A stretch of DNA of 38,608 nt from Vitrella brassicaformis. Taxonomy: Eukaryota > Sar > Vitrellaceae. Both the position numbers and the translations under genes were made by a program. Below are positions 9,582 through 18,695 of this stretch, piece by piece (the first letter of the stretch is position 1; every line of letters begins with the position of its first letter). The notes below the pieces were generated by a model that searched no databases, was not told where the DNA came from, and saw only the letters and a list, made by a program, of their open reading frames with translations. Location: contig CDMY01000240.1 in assembly GCA_001179505.1 (NCBI GenBank), positions 1-38,608 of the forward strand, written 5' to 3'.

Positions 9582-10757
9582 ATGGGAGCAGCCTACAGTG
9601 AAACGGTCTGTCTGTGTTGATGTTGACTGCAGACATCGTCTGACGCATCAGCCACTGTCTTTGCCGCTGACGTGCCGCAAGATGTCGCCCCGACGGTTGC
9701 CGAGTACGTCAGGAGTTACTCACAGCTGGAGGCCCTCATCGACGCCCATCCCACCCAGTTCACCGCCGCCGTCCTGCTGCCCATCCTCAAGCGGCGGCTG
9801 TCCGTCGTGGTGGCCTCGATCTTTGGTGGCCTGGTGGAGGTGCCCCTACCTCAGCTGACTCAGAGTGTGTCCATCATTGTGGCCATCACACGTCGGCTCT
9901 TCATCCTCGAGAGGGGCGGCGATTGGGCCAGATGGCGGCCAGTGCTGGAGATGCTGTACTTGCTGAGGGGCAATAGGCCTTTGGTGCTGGATGACGACGA
10001 CTTCGGTGTCTGCGGCAGCCGGGCGGCCTTCATCGGCGAGACCGAGGCCGTCCGGCAGTGGAAGATACTCAGCCGGGGGGTCCCTGTCAGTTTTCGAGGC
10101 CAAATGATACGACTGATGGGCGCCAACATGATTTTCCGCCGCGGCGCCAACACGAGCCAGTATCTCCTCACCCCTCTGGACGGACCGAGCCCCCTCTTCC
10201 CTAATGTATTCGATCCAGCCAATCCGCCCACTCAGCTGAGAGACTGGACGAGCCCCAGCTACACATCGATGGTGGCCTTCGTCCTTTTCAGCTGGCTTCG
10301 TAACGGCGACCACATCCCTTGCATCAAGTTCTGGTTGTCTTGGCGTCCTGCCTCTGCTGCCTCTCGGCGTGTGAAAGGGCTGCTGGCGGCTTCTCCCAGC
10401 AAAGTGGCACAGAGGGGGGCGGGGGCGTTCGTGTTCGACGAAAAGTTCTCTGCCCGGGTGGTACGACAGGGAGATCCATCATCGGTGCCGGACGGGAAGA
10501 TAGAGAGCCGTCATCGGCGGCTGGTGGTGCTGGGCAGTGGGGCGATGGGTGAGGGGCACATGGCGGTCATTTGGCTGAGCGATCGGGAGGGTTATTATTT
10601 TCGTGATGTCTCCATCTACTCAACCGAGCCGGCCCCCCACGACAAGACGCGCACTGTCGTGATGAGAGTGTTGGGGGATCAGCTGGGGGGCAAAGTGTGG
10701 CGGGAGGAGAGGGAGACGGACGAGGCCAGGGAAGCTACGGCGTGCGCTGTGATGTGA
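9582..10757 (+). CDS. Family B protein B2, predicted N-myristoylated
   Basis: Exons 9582-9605 and 9633-10757, giving 382 aa. Exon 1 encodes MGAAYSET: Met-Gly with Ser at position 6, the myristoylation pattern of B1 and B3. An in-frame ATG 54 nt upstream (9528) would hide this glycine; the MG start is preferred because it is common to all three paralogs. The intron is very short (27 nt), so this junction needs transcript support. The body has VPQDVAPTVAEYVRSYSQLE, LERGGDWARWRPVLEMLYLL, FGVCGSRAAF, VRQWKILSR and a C-terminus with RLVVLGSGAMGEGHMAVIWL and STEPAPHDKTR. It is shorter than B1, lacking its Ser/Gln linker and part of the LLP repeat region. Function unknown. Confidence 0.72.
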
Positions 10758-11506
10758 TCGGGGGCTCTGCTGTAAGTGTGTCGATTGTCCATCCAGGACA
10801 GACAGCTTGGCGGTCAATGAGAGGGGAGACAGACAGACAGACAGACAGACAGCCGGGCAAGGGGTTTTTGCTCTCTGCCCATCTGCTTGCATGGGCCTCT
10901 CTGTGCGTTCCCCTGGCTGCATCCTGCGAATGTCTGTCTGTCTGTCTGTCTGTCTGGAGCACTTGAGTGAATGAGCCCCATGTCACTTGATGGGAAAGAT
11001 GAAGGACAGTGGTTATGCTGGCTGATAGGTCCATATGTCAGTCAGACCTACACACACAGATGGACAAACGCACCCATAGACTCACTCGCGCGCACACACA
11101 CAGACACGTCTCATGACAGACACACGGCATCCATCGAGTAGGTCCCTCGTCTGTCAGTCAGACCCTCATCAACACAGCAGCCGACGGCGTCGTCCGGTGA
11201 CGTCCTGTGATCATGTTCATCAGTGTGTGTGTCGAGCCGCCCGGCCGTGCACACCAAACCTGCCACCCACCGAAACAGTTGACGTGTCGCTCATGGATTG
11301 TGTGGTTCATTCAGTCGTGCAGTCAGTGAGTCTGACAGAAATGAGTTAAACCCTCGCCCATCCGTCCCGACCACAATGCAAACAGAGCACATAAGCCATG
11401 CAGACGCACTCAGTTCCCCTCCACTAATTCTCGCCAGTCAGACAGGCAGACCCTCTCCACCAGTTAAATGCACCACCAACACCTAGTAGCCGACAGCCAG
11501 CACCCC
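10758..11506. repeat. B2 3' flank: inverted GACA/TGTC tracts, otherwise empty
   Basis: A (GACA)n tract (about 10829-10853) faces a (TGTC)n tract (about 10930-10954), as at the 3' side of B1. The rest to 11506 is CA/GT-rich with no supported gene. Confidence 0.5.
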
Positions 11507-12607
11507 TCATTCCATTACTGCTCCCCTGTCGATGACGTCACGCTCGAGACCGAATCGCCGCAGCAGACGGCGGGCAGCACCAACCGACACGGGGTAGCGC
11601 TGGGCGAGCGGGTGGGACCGATCGGCAGCAGATGGCTCAGTTGTGTAGAGGTCGATGGAGCCATCCTCCATCACCAGATGTGCAGCGATGGTCTCGTTGG
11701 GTCGGAAGCCGCTCACAATCACAAAACGATCGTGCCTCGCATCAGCAGCATTCAGATTGACCCTGTCGTAGCGGTAGTCGGCGACGATGCCTTGGTCCTC
11801 TGTGATGCCGTCGGTCCTTAGCAGACGGCCATAGCGCCGGTTGTCACGGCCAATGGTTCTAATGAGCACCTCCTTGTCGTCCACCCCCTCTCCATGTGAC
11901 CAATAGAGGAGCAGCCTGTGCAGCGGGAATGCCGAGAATGAGGGATACAGTTGGCCGCCCTGTCGGATGACGGGGTCAGCTCGCTTGTAGCCCTCAGCAT
12001 AGGGATGGCCGCCAGGCAGCTCACCCAACGGCACCACACGAAACGACTGATTGCCGGTCCGATAGCTCTCATAGGCCCCGTCATCGATTTGCTGCAGTGC
12101 CAGGCTGGAACCATAGTAGCTGAGCTGCTGGCCGATGATGTTGTAGATGGCCATGGCGAGTGGCAGTTGGTGGAAGGCCGTTGCTGTGAGCAGTGAGGCA
12201 GCCGGCAGACGGAGGGGCCGCGTCGCATTGGGGGTCAGCCGGTAGATGAAGGCCAGCCGAAGGAACCGCCCCATCGCCTGCCACTCCTCGCCACTGCCCC
12301 GCTCCAGCAGATAGACCACCTTCAAGCCGGCCTCCACATCACCGCCAATGTCGAAGGCCAACACGTCCGCCAGGCGCAGACGACTGATGTGCTCATCCAC
12401 GCGGCGCCTCACCTCATAGAGCATCGTGTCGACATCATCGGGATGGGTGTTGCTGATGTGTGAGCGGAGAGCGGCGCGTCTGTTGGGGTCAGTGGACATG
12501 GCCATTTCAGCCGCCTTGCTGATGGCGATGCTGCGCAGTGGCGGGACTGCCGGCGGGGCGGTGGGGCGATTGGGATTGGGAGGGGGAGGCTGGGCAGAGG
12601 ACGCCAT
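11507..12607 (-). CDS. Family A protein A2 (lineage-specific)
   Basis: Single exon, 366 aa, a close paralog of A1. It has the same Pro-rich start (MASSAQPPPPNPN), the helix VDTMLYEVRRRVDEHISRL, the core KVVYLLERGSGEEWQAMGRF, then LAFIYRLTP, FHQLPLAMAIYNIIGQQL, FRVVPLGELPGGHPYAEGY, DRFVIVSGFRPNETIAAHL and the closing LYTTEPSAADRSHPLA plus RRFGLERDVIDRG. The reading frame is intact. It is divergent from B3 over a 786-bp spacer that resembles the A1-B1 spacer, so the pair is a second copy of that cassette. No catalytic motif is evident. The weak F-box resemblance seen in A3/A4 is not obvious in this subfamily because of its different N-terminus. Confidence 0.8.
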   Translation of the reverse strand: MASSAQPPPPNPNRPTAPPAVPPLRSIAISKAAEMAMSTDPNRRAALRSHISNTHPDDVDTMLYEVRRRVDEHISRLRLADVLAFDIGGDVEAGLKVVYLLERGSGEEWQAMGRFLRLAFIYRLTPNATRPLRLPAASLLTATAFHQLPLAMAIYNIIGQQLSYYGSSLALQQIDDGAYESYRTGNQSFRVVPLGELPGGHPYAEGYKRADPVIRQGGQLYPSFSAFPLHRLLLYWSHGEGVDDKEVLIRTIGRDNRRYGRLLRTDGITEDQGIVADYRYDRVNLNAADARHDRFVIVSGFRPNETIAAHLVMEDGSIDLYTTEPSAADRSHPLAQRYPVSVGAARRLLRRFGLERDVIDRGAVME

Positions 12608-13393
12608 CAGTCAGTCAACTGATCTGAATCAACGACACACAGAAGGTGACAGTGATCGAGAGGGAGATGAGTGTCCGTCTGTGTGCACCTTAAAACACTT
12701 GGCTATGAGGGAATGTCTGTCAGCAGCCCAACACCATATGTGATGGATGCGCTGGTGACTCTGCAGGCACCCACACAGCAGCATGATCCATCAGTGTCAG
12801 TCAATGCGACAGCGAGGGAATCAGACGAGCCACCGACCGTCAGCAATGGCTCCAGCGGCCCAAATGAAGCGATGGCGTGGCTATGCGGCCGTCGTCAACG
12901 AGCCAAGAAGGCACTGTGAGAGATCTGCAGGCACACAAAACACCGAAGCAGCAGCTGACTGAAGCATTTCAATGAATTCGTTGCCTCTCTGCATGCCATC
13001 TTACCCTCTCTTGAGCAGAAGAGGGATGGGATGCCCGTAGCGAAGATCTGCGAGCTTGGCATCGCGTAGCGAGGCGTTTTGGTGACAACAGGGCCGCGTA
13101 GAGTGTCGGGCAGATGCCCAAAGAGCCGCTGTGATGACATCGATCACCACAGATTCCGCCGCCATCTCCATGAGTGACGCCGTTGGGACACATTGAGGTG
13201 ATGGAGGGCAACCAGGGGGAGGGAAGGGCGTCAGCAGTGACAGCCTGTGTGATGTCTGTGTGTTTGTGGGCAGATATGTGACGTACAAGACCGACAAGGG
13301 AGCAGATCAGTCAAGGTGCGGCAAGGCATGCAGTGAGTGGTTTCGTCCCATCACACGCCGTTTGTGTGTGTCAGATCTCGGCTGCCGCTCCTG
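12608..13393. promoter_or_regulatory. Divergent A2/B3 spacer, copy 2
   Basis: 786 bp, matching 3883-4664 in order and orientation. CTGCGAGCT lies at 13048-13056. The TGATGACATCA block is degraded here to GGGCGTCAGCAGTGACAG (about 13225-13242), so B3 may be regulated differently from B1. Confidence 0.6.
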
Positions 13394-14542
13394 ATGGGCG
13401 CAGCCACCTCTAGCACGTCGCCGTCATGCCCGGGATTCTTCGCCTTCATGTCGCTAATCACACGTGGGAGGCAGCGAGGGCGAGAGGGCGTGTCCTTCTC
13501 GGCCGTCCCAGCTGAAGTGGTGCCGACGATCGCCCAGTGCCTCACCAGCTATGACGACTTGTGTGCCTTCCGCCGCATCGACAAGACCCGCCATGGCGCC
13601 CTCACGCCCGCCGCCCTGCTGCCCATCCTTACCCAGCTGCTGCCCGTCGTGGTGGCCTCTCTCGGCCTCGGTGGCCTCCTGGTGTGTATCATCCCCCAGC
13701 TGCCCCTCCGTGAGGCACTCAGCCACGGCTGCTGCACCGCATACCTCATCGAACAGCTCAGCCGCCGACTGTTCATCCTCGAGAGGGGCGGCGATTGGGC
13801 CAGATGGCGGCCGCACCTGGAGATGCTGTACTTGCTGAGGGGCAAGAGGCCTTTGGTGCTGAGTGACGACAACTTCGGCGTGTTCGGCAGCCGGGCGGCC
13901 TTCATGAGTGAGAGGGAGGCCGTCCGGCAGTGGAAGATACTCAGCCGGTGGATCACTTTCGCTGATGGAGAACAACAGAGACAGCTGATGGACGGCAACG
14001 CCATCCTTCGCCCTCACAATTGCCGTTTCACCCCTACCCTCCTCAACTCTCCCAGCCCCCTTTTCCCTCATGTAGCATTCGATCCCGCCGACCCGCCCAC
14101 AGAGATGGACGGCTGGACGAGCCCCAGCTGCACTCAAACGGTGGCATTCGAGCTTTTCAACTGGCTCGTTCGCAGCGGCCACATCCGTCGCATCAAATCC
14201 TGGTTGTCTTGGCGTCCTGCCTCTGCTGCATTCCGGGGTGTGTCTGAGCTGCTGGCGGCCTCTCCCGGCGATGCGGCACAGTGGGGGGCGGGGGCGACCG
14301 TGTTCGACGTGAAGCGGCCGGACGGGAAGGGGCATGATCGTTTGGTGGTGTTGGGCAGTGAGGCGATGGGCGAGGGGCACATGGCGGTCATTTGGCTGAT
14401 CGATTGGGGGGATTGTTGCCGCTCTGTTTATATTCTTACGACAGAGTCGGCCCCCCACGACAAGACGCGCACTGTCGTGATGAGAGCGTTGGGGGATCAG
14501 TTAGGGGGCAAGGTGTGGCGGGAGGAGAGGGATGGGCAGTGA
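13394..14542 (+). CDS. Family B protein B3, predicted N-myristoylated
   Basis: Single exon, 382 aa from the ATG at 13394, which encodes MGAATSST (Met-Gly, Ser at 6). An upstream in-frame ATG at 13337 would bury the glycine and has no parallel in the paralogs. The F-box-like stretch is clearest here: VPAEVVPTIAQCLTSYDDL followed by CAFRRIDKTRHGAL. The core LERGGDWARWRPHLEMLYLL, FGVFGSRAAF and VRQWKILSR follows, then DPADPP, a Trp-rich helix WLSWRPASAAF and RLVVLGSEAMGEGHMAVIWL with TTESAPHDKTR at the end. If the F-box reading is right it would be an SCF-type adaptor tethered to membrane by its lipid; this is a hypothesis. The nonamer lies 338 bp upstream. Confidence 0.75.
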   Translation: MGAATSSTSPSCPGFFAFMSLITRGRQRGREGVSFSAVPAEVVPTIAQCLTSYDDLCAFRRIDKTRHGALTPAALLPILTQLLPVVVASLGLGGLLVCIIPQLPLREALSHGCCTAYLIEQLSRRLFILERGGDWARWRPHLEMLYLLRGKRPLVLSDDNFGVFGSRAAFMSEREAVRQWKILSRWITFADGEQQRQLMDGNAILRPHNCRFTPTLLNSPSPLFPHVAFDPADPPTEMDGWTSPSCTQTVAFELFNWLVRSGHIRRIKSWLSWRPASAAFRGVSELLAASPGDAAQWGAGATVFDVKRPDGKGHDRLVVLGSEAMGEGHMAVIWLIDWGDCCRSVYILTTESAPHDKTRTVVMRALGDQLGGKVWREERDGQ

Positions 14543-14686
14543 GCTGATGGGCGACGGGCAGATGGCACTCATCACGCTAGTGGGTTGCGGTCTTTTCATC
14601 CAGTCGACCGACTCTGCGCACACAAAATACGGTGATGAGAGTGCTGGTGGCATACCTGGGGGGCATAGCGTGGCGGAAGGAGTGAA
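14543..14686 (+). pseudogene. Decayed duplicate of a family B C-terminus
   Basis: Directly after the B3 stop the sequence resembles the last 50 codons of B again: GGGCAGTGAGCTGATGGGCG recalls the GSEAMG segment, and GTGATGAGAGTGCTGG, GGGGGGCATAGCGTGGCGG and AAGGAGTGA recall the final VMR.LG..LGGIAW..E and stop. The frame is not continuous. It is a tandem relic, and it also explains why the following 3' flank matches that of B1 rather than starting at the B3 stop. Confidence 0.6.
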
Positions 14687-14851
14687 AATGCTGAATGGAT
14701 GATAGCAAGACAGTGCCAGTCAGTGTACAGGCTATAGATCGTCGTTTTCAAGCAGCAGACCGACACAGACAGACATCCAGACAGGCAACGGGTTGTTGCC
14801 CTTCCTTTTATCCATCCATCCATCCTTGTGCAGTCTGTGTGAATGGCTTCC

Positions 14852-14890
<39 letters not shown>

Positions 14891-15136
14891 TCCGAATGAA
14901 CGAACGAAGATTGCTCGCATGCTTAGGCTGAATGGAAAAGTGCACCCCTGTCAAAATGGATGGGTCAAACACATTCACACTGCCGTGGGCATTGTCGCAC
15001 GACACAGCCCATCCGTCCGTTCACACGGCACAGCACTCACTCAGGGATCACCACAGAACACCATGGCACTCTCCAGCTGTCCATCCATATCTACACACAC
15101 TACCCTCCCATCCTTTCTCTCCCCTCTCCCAATAGG
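14687..15136. repeat. B 3' flank repeat and intergenic
   Basis: 14687-14830 matches the B1 3' flank (6180-6360). A (CT)n tract at about 14851-14872 runs into (GT)n to 14892. No gene is supported between here and 15137. Confidence 0.55.
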
Positions 15137-16186
15137 TCAATCCATCGCTTTCCTCGGACCGAAGCCCGCCACCTCCAGCGCATCATGAATGTCGTCACCA
15201 TGACCGCCATCCGTCCTCACCGCACTGCCGTCGCTCAGGCGGCGCTTCTTGCCAACGCCACCATCACCGTCAGCATCACCATCGGCCATACGTGCGTCTG
15301 CCGGGCCAGCGTGGCCCTCCTGCTGCTCCTCCTGTTTGCGCATCCTCTTGCGCTTCCTGCGGTCCTTGCGCATCAGCTCCTGCTCCATGTTCTGCTCGTG
15401 CCATACGTAGGCAATGTCGTCAGATGATATCCTGAGGCAATCGATGTATGTTCAGGGAATGGAGAGCACAGGGGTGTGTGTCTGTGTCTGTGTCTGTGGC
15501 GAGATGGGCGTTGGGTGGTGTGACTGACTGACCTTTTGCGCAGCTCGGCGATGAAGGTGCCTCCGGGTGTCCTCTTTCGCTTGCCGTCCGCCGTCTGCGT
15601 GCCCCCGGCCGCCTCGATGCGCTGAGCCATCACCACAACCAAGCAAGCGAAAGAGAGCATACGACACGTACCCTAATGTGTGTGGCACCTGCACACCCCT
15701 CCCACCTACTACCTGCGTCTCTTGAAGCACCTCGAGGCACAGCTGGACGCCCAGGCGGCTCACCATCCGCTCAAACAGGGGGATGTTGGCCTCCCTCAGC
15801 TCGTGCACCAGTTGTACGAGGGTCTCGATGTCGGTCTTGTCGCTCAGCAGCCGGAGCGACGACGTCACGCGGGACTCAACCACCTCGTATGACAAATCTT
15901 GAGGCTGTCGGTCTCGAGCGTCATGGTCTCTTCGGCTGGATGGATGCCGCCTTGGTGGCGGTGCGGGTCTGTTGCCGCCTCCCCTGCGCGTCTTGTCCTG
16001 CCGCTGGCCCCGGCTCGGCGGGTGGCGGCTCTGCATGGCGGCAGCGCCATCATTGGCCGCCTGCGGGGTGCCGTCCTGCCGATTTGCTGTGCTGTGACGC
16101 TGATCTGGCTGCAGCCCGCTTCTTTGCTCCTTCCCTTCGCTTGGAGGGTCGGCAATGTCCTTATAGGACACCGGCTCCTGCATCAT
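15137..16186 (-). CDS. PHAX: PHAX-like snRNA export adaptor (RNA_GG_bind domain), 3 exons
   Basis: PHAX bridges capped snRNA to the nuclear export machinery through an RNA-binding helical domain. Exons on the minus strand are 16186-15713, 15621-15533 and 15431-15137, giving 285 aa with all junctions in phase. The domain spans exons 1-3: ETLVQLVHELREANIPLFER, VSRLGVQLCLEVLQETQ, then RKRTPGGTFIAELRKR with the characteristic TPGG turn, and SSDDIAYVWHEQN. The N-terminal 90 residues are Gln/Arg/Pro-rich and disordered. After the domain is a strongly basic helix (RKDRRKRKRMRKQEEQQ) and a second basic cluster (KKRRLSDG), both plausible nuclear signals. The nuclear-export-signal region of animal PHAX is not identified. 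It is divergent from MetRS with 190 bp between starts. Confidence 0.82.
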
Positions 16187-16376
16187 GATCTAGCAGTCTG
16201 GTCTGGTCTGCGAGCTTGGCGCGCAAAAGTTCGCAAAAAGTCCGCTGCTGGGGAAGGGATTCTGGTGAAGAAAGCCTCGCATTCACTCGCCTCAATTGAC
16301 AGTAAGCATCAAGGAAACGAGATCTCTCACAGTCCCGAACGAGTGTCTGTGTGTTGCTTTCAGACTCGGCTGTCTG
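16187..16376. promoter_or_regulatory. Divergent PHAX/MetRS promoter region
   Basis: Only 190 bp separate the two ATGs. CTGCGAGCT at 16208-16216 is followed directly by TGGCGCGCAAAAG, then TTCGCAAAAAG. The region probably drives both genes. An in-frame ATG at 16296 exists but would precede the plastid leader. Confidence 0.5.
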
Positions 16377-18467
16377 ATGATGCAGTCATCAGCTGTATTG
16401 CCGGCATTCCTGTTGGGATCTATTCTGCTCTGCTGTGTCGAGAGGTCAGCCGCATTCTCTCATCTGCAGCTCCCGTCTTTGCCGCGGTCGCATCGGCGGC
16501 CATCCGTCAGTGTGGACTCATCTCCCTCTCTCTCTCTATCCCCGCCTGTCGGCTCGTCAAGCGTCCTCTTGCACAGGAGGCGGCCGACGGCACGGCGAAC
16601 ATCGCTGCTGGCCTCCACCGATTCTGCTGCTGATGCTGCGACTGGCACCCTTGACAAGAGTCCTTTCTTCATCACGACCCCGATCTACTATGTCAACGAC
16701 GCGCCCCACATCGGCCACGCCTACACGACCGTGGCCTGCGACGTCATCGCTCGGTTCATGCGGCTGGACGGGCGGGAGGTGTGCTTCCTGACAGGCACTG
16801 ACGAGCACGGGCAGAAGGTGCAGGAGGCCGCCGACAGGGCGGGGAGGACGGCCATCGAGTTCTGCGACGACGTGTCCGAGACCTTCCGGCAGCTGACCTA
16901 CGACCGGCTCAACTGCACGGTGGACCGGTTCATTCGGACGACAGAGGAGGGCCACAGGAAGGCGGTGCAGCACTTATGGCGTGTGCTAGAGGAGAGGGGC
17001 CACATCTATCTGGGTGCCTATGAGGGCTGGTACTCTGTCCGGGACGAGGCCTACTTCTCTGACAGCGAGCTGGTCGACGGCAAGGCGCCCACAGGGGCGG
17101 AGGTGATCAAGGTGGTCAAGGAGCCCAGCTACTTCTTCCGGCTGTCCGAGTGGCAAGACGCGCTGCTGAGGTTCTATGAGGAGAATCCCGATTTCCTTGG
17201 CCCGTGGTCGCGCAAGAACGAGGTCATTTCGTTTGTCAAAGAGGGGCTGAGGGATCTCTCCATCTCACGCACATCCTTCCAGGTATGCCATTCAAGCAGC
17301 ACTGTGTCCATTGCCTACGAATCTCTCTCTCTCTGTCTCTCTCTCTCTGTGTGTGTGTGTGTGTGTGTGTGTTGTGTGCAGTGGGGCGTGCGTGTGCCCG
17401 AGAGCGATGAACACGTTGTGTACGTGTGGCTCGACGCCCTGACTAACTACCTCACGGCCGTGGGCTACCCCGACACAGAGAGCGAGCCCTTTCGCAAGTA
17501 CTGGCCCGCTTCGCTGCACGTGGTGGGCAAGGACATCCTCCGCTTCCACGCCATCATGTGGCCGGCCTTTCTGTTGGCTGCCGGCATTGAGCCGCCCAAG
17601 AGGGTCTTTGCCCACGGCTGGTGGACGAGGGACGGGCAGAAGATCTCAAAGAGCGTCGGCAATGTCATCGATCCCATTCAGCTGGTCAGTGAGAAAGAGA
17701 CAGAGGGAGGGAGGGGGGCGAAGGGAGCAACACAACGCACATGCATCTGTGTGTGTCTGTGTGTGTCTGTGTGTGTGTGTGCACAGGTTGAGCGATATGG
17801 TTTGGACGCCGTGCGGTACTTCATGATATCCGAGGTGGCCTTCGGTCAGGACGGCGACTACTCCGACACGTCCATGGCCAACGCCGCCAACACGCTCGCC
17901 AACGACCTCGGCAACCTGCTGCAGCGCACTCTCACGCTGGTCTACAAGAACTGCGACAAACAGATCCCCCAGCCGCAGACCGACTTTACCGAGGACGATC
18001 AGGCGCTGCTGTCGGCTGCCGATGGGCTGCTGGAAGAGTGCCGGCGGTCCGTCGCGCTCACCCAGGGCCTGCACCACTACGCCGAGGCGCTCATCAAGGT
18101 GGCCCGTCAGGCCAACAAGTACATCGAAAGCCAGGCGCCCTGGCAGCTCAAAAAGACCGACGCCGCCCGCATGACGACCGTCCTGTTTGTGCTGTGTGAG
18201 ACGCTGCGGCGAGTGGCTGTCTTGTTCCAGCCGATCATCCCTCTGGCGGCCTCCCAGATGCTCGACCAGCTGGGCGTCCCCACGGACGAGAGGGCCTTCG
18301 ACAGTGTGGAGGAGGGCAGGCGTAAGAGCGGCGTGGCGATTGACAAACCGTCGCCCGTCTTCCGAAAGATGGAGATTGAGACAGGGGACGATGCGGCAAA
18401 GGCCGATAAGGGCGGGAGGGAACAGACAAAGGCACAGAAGGAGACTCTGCCTGCCGTTGCGCTATGA
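16377..18467 (+). CDS. Methionyl-tRNA synthetase, plastid-type, 3 exons
   Basis: Charges tRNA-Met for organellar translation. Exons 16377-17282, 17382-17684 and 17787-18467 give 629 aa. The start is chosen because it begins a hydrophobic signal sequence (VLPAFLLGSILLCC) ending SAA, then Phe and a Ser/Arg/Pro-rich stretch, a typical bipartite leader for complex plastids. Class I motifs are intact: HIGH in NDAPHIGHAY (about residue 111), FLTGTDEHGQK (about 138) and KISKS (about 390). The knuckle region (GWYSVRDEAYFSDSEL) lacks the Cys pairs of zinc-binding MetRS. The anticodon-binding helical domain follows (ANTLANDLGNLLQRTL). Both introns (99 and 102 nt) are multiples of three without stops, so retention would insert TG-repeat peptide rather than terminate. 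An ATG at 16296 is in frame but less likely. Confidence 0.9.
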   Translation: MMQSSAVLPAFLLGSILLCCVERSAAFSHLQLPSLPRSHRRPSVSVDSSPSLSLSPPVGSSSVLLHRRRPTARRTSLLASTDSAADAATGTLDKSPFFITTPIYYVNDAPHIGHAYTTVACDVIARFMRLDGREVCFLTGTDEHGQKVQEAADRAGRTAIEFCDDVSETFRQLTYDRLNCTVDRFIRTTEEGHRKAVQHLWRVLEERGHIYLGAYEGWYSVRDEAYFSDSELVDGKAPTGAEVIKVVKEPSYFFRLSEWQDALLRFYEENPDFLGPWSRKNEVISFVKEGLRDLSISRTSFQVCHSSSTVSIAYESLSLCLSLSVCVCVCVCCVQWGVRVPESDEHVVYVWLDALTNYLTAVGYPDTESEPFRKYWPASLHVVGKDILRFHAIMWPAFLLAAGIEPPKRVFAHGWWTRDGQKISKSVGNVIDPIQLVSEKETEGGRGAKGATQRTCICVCLCVSVCVCAQVERYGLDAVRYFMISEVAFGQDGDYSDTSMANAANTLANDLGNLLQRTLTLVYKNCDKQIPQPQTDFTEDDQALLSAADGLLEECRRSVALTQGLHHYAEALIKVARQANKYIESQAPWQLKKTDAARMTTVLFVLCETLRRVAVLFQPIIPLAASQMLDQLGVPTDERAFDSVEEGRRKSGVAIDKPSPVFRKMEIETGDDAAKADKGGREQTKAQKETLPAVAL

Positions 18468-18494
18468 GTTAACGTATGTCACACACAGAAGGAG

Positions 18495-18620
18495 ACTGTG
18501 GCTGTGAGTTGAGACTTGAGAATGGCTTGAGAATGTGAGTGGAGCGTGGATCAGTTGATGACTAGAGCGAGATGTGTCGTCATTTTGTTGCGATGCACTG
18601 CTCGTCGATCAATAAAGCAA
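18495..18620 (+). repeat. Dispersed repeat R2, copy 1
   Basis: Shares GGCTGTGAGTTGAGA, ATGACT.GAGCGAGATGTG and TCGTTGCGATGCACTGCT-type blocks with 23128-23290 in the same orientation. Not coding in either place. Confidence 0.55.
18611..18616 (+). terminator. Possible poly(A) signal for MetRS
   Basis: AATAAA lies 144 bp after the MetRS stop. It also falls at the end of repeat R2, so the assignment is tentative. Confidence 0.4.
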
Positions 18621-18695
18621 CGCGAGGTTCACTTACCTCGTAAATTCCATGACTCAGGCCCCCACAGGCCCCCTGGGCGCACCTGCACACCGAAT

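Noticed and set aside
13454-14458. 334-codon open frame antisense to B3 (and similar ones antisense to B1 and B2)
   Set aside because: It mirrors GC-rich codons of the B reading frame; the B frame is conserved between three paralogs while the antisense frames break at different places.
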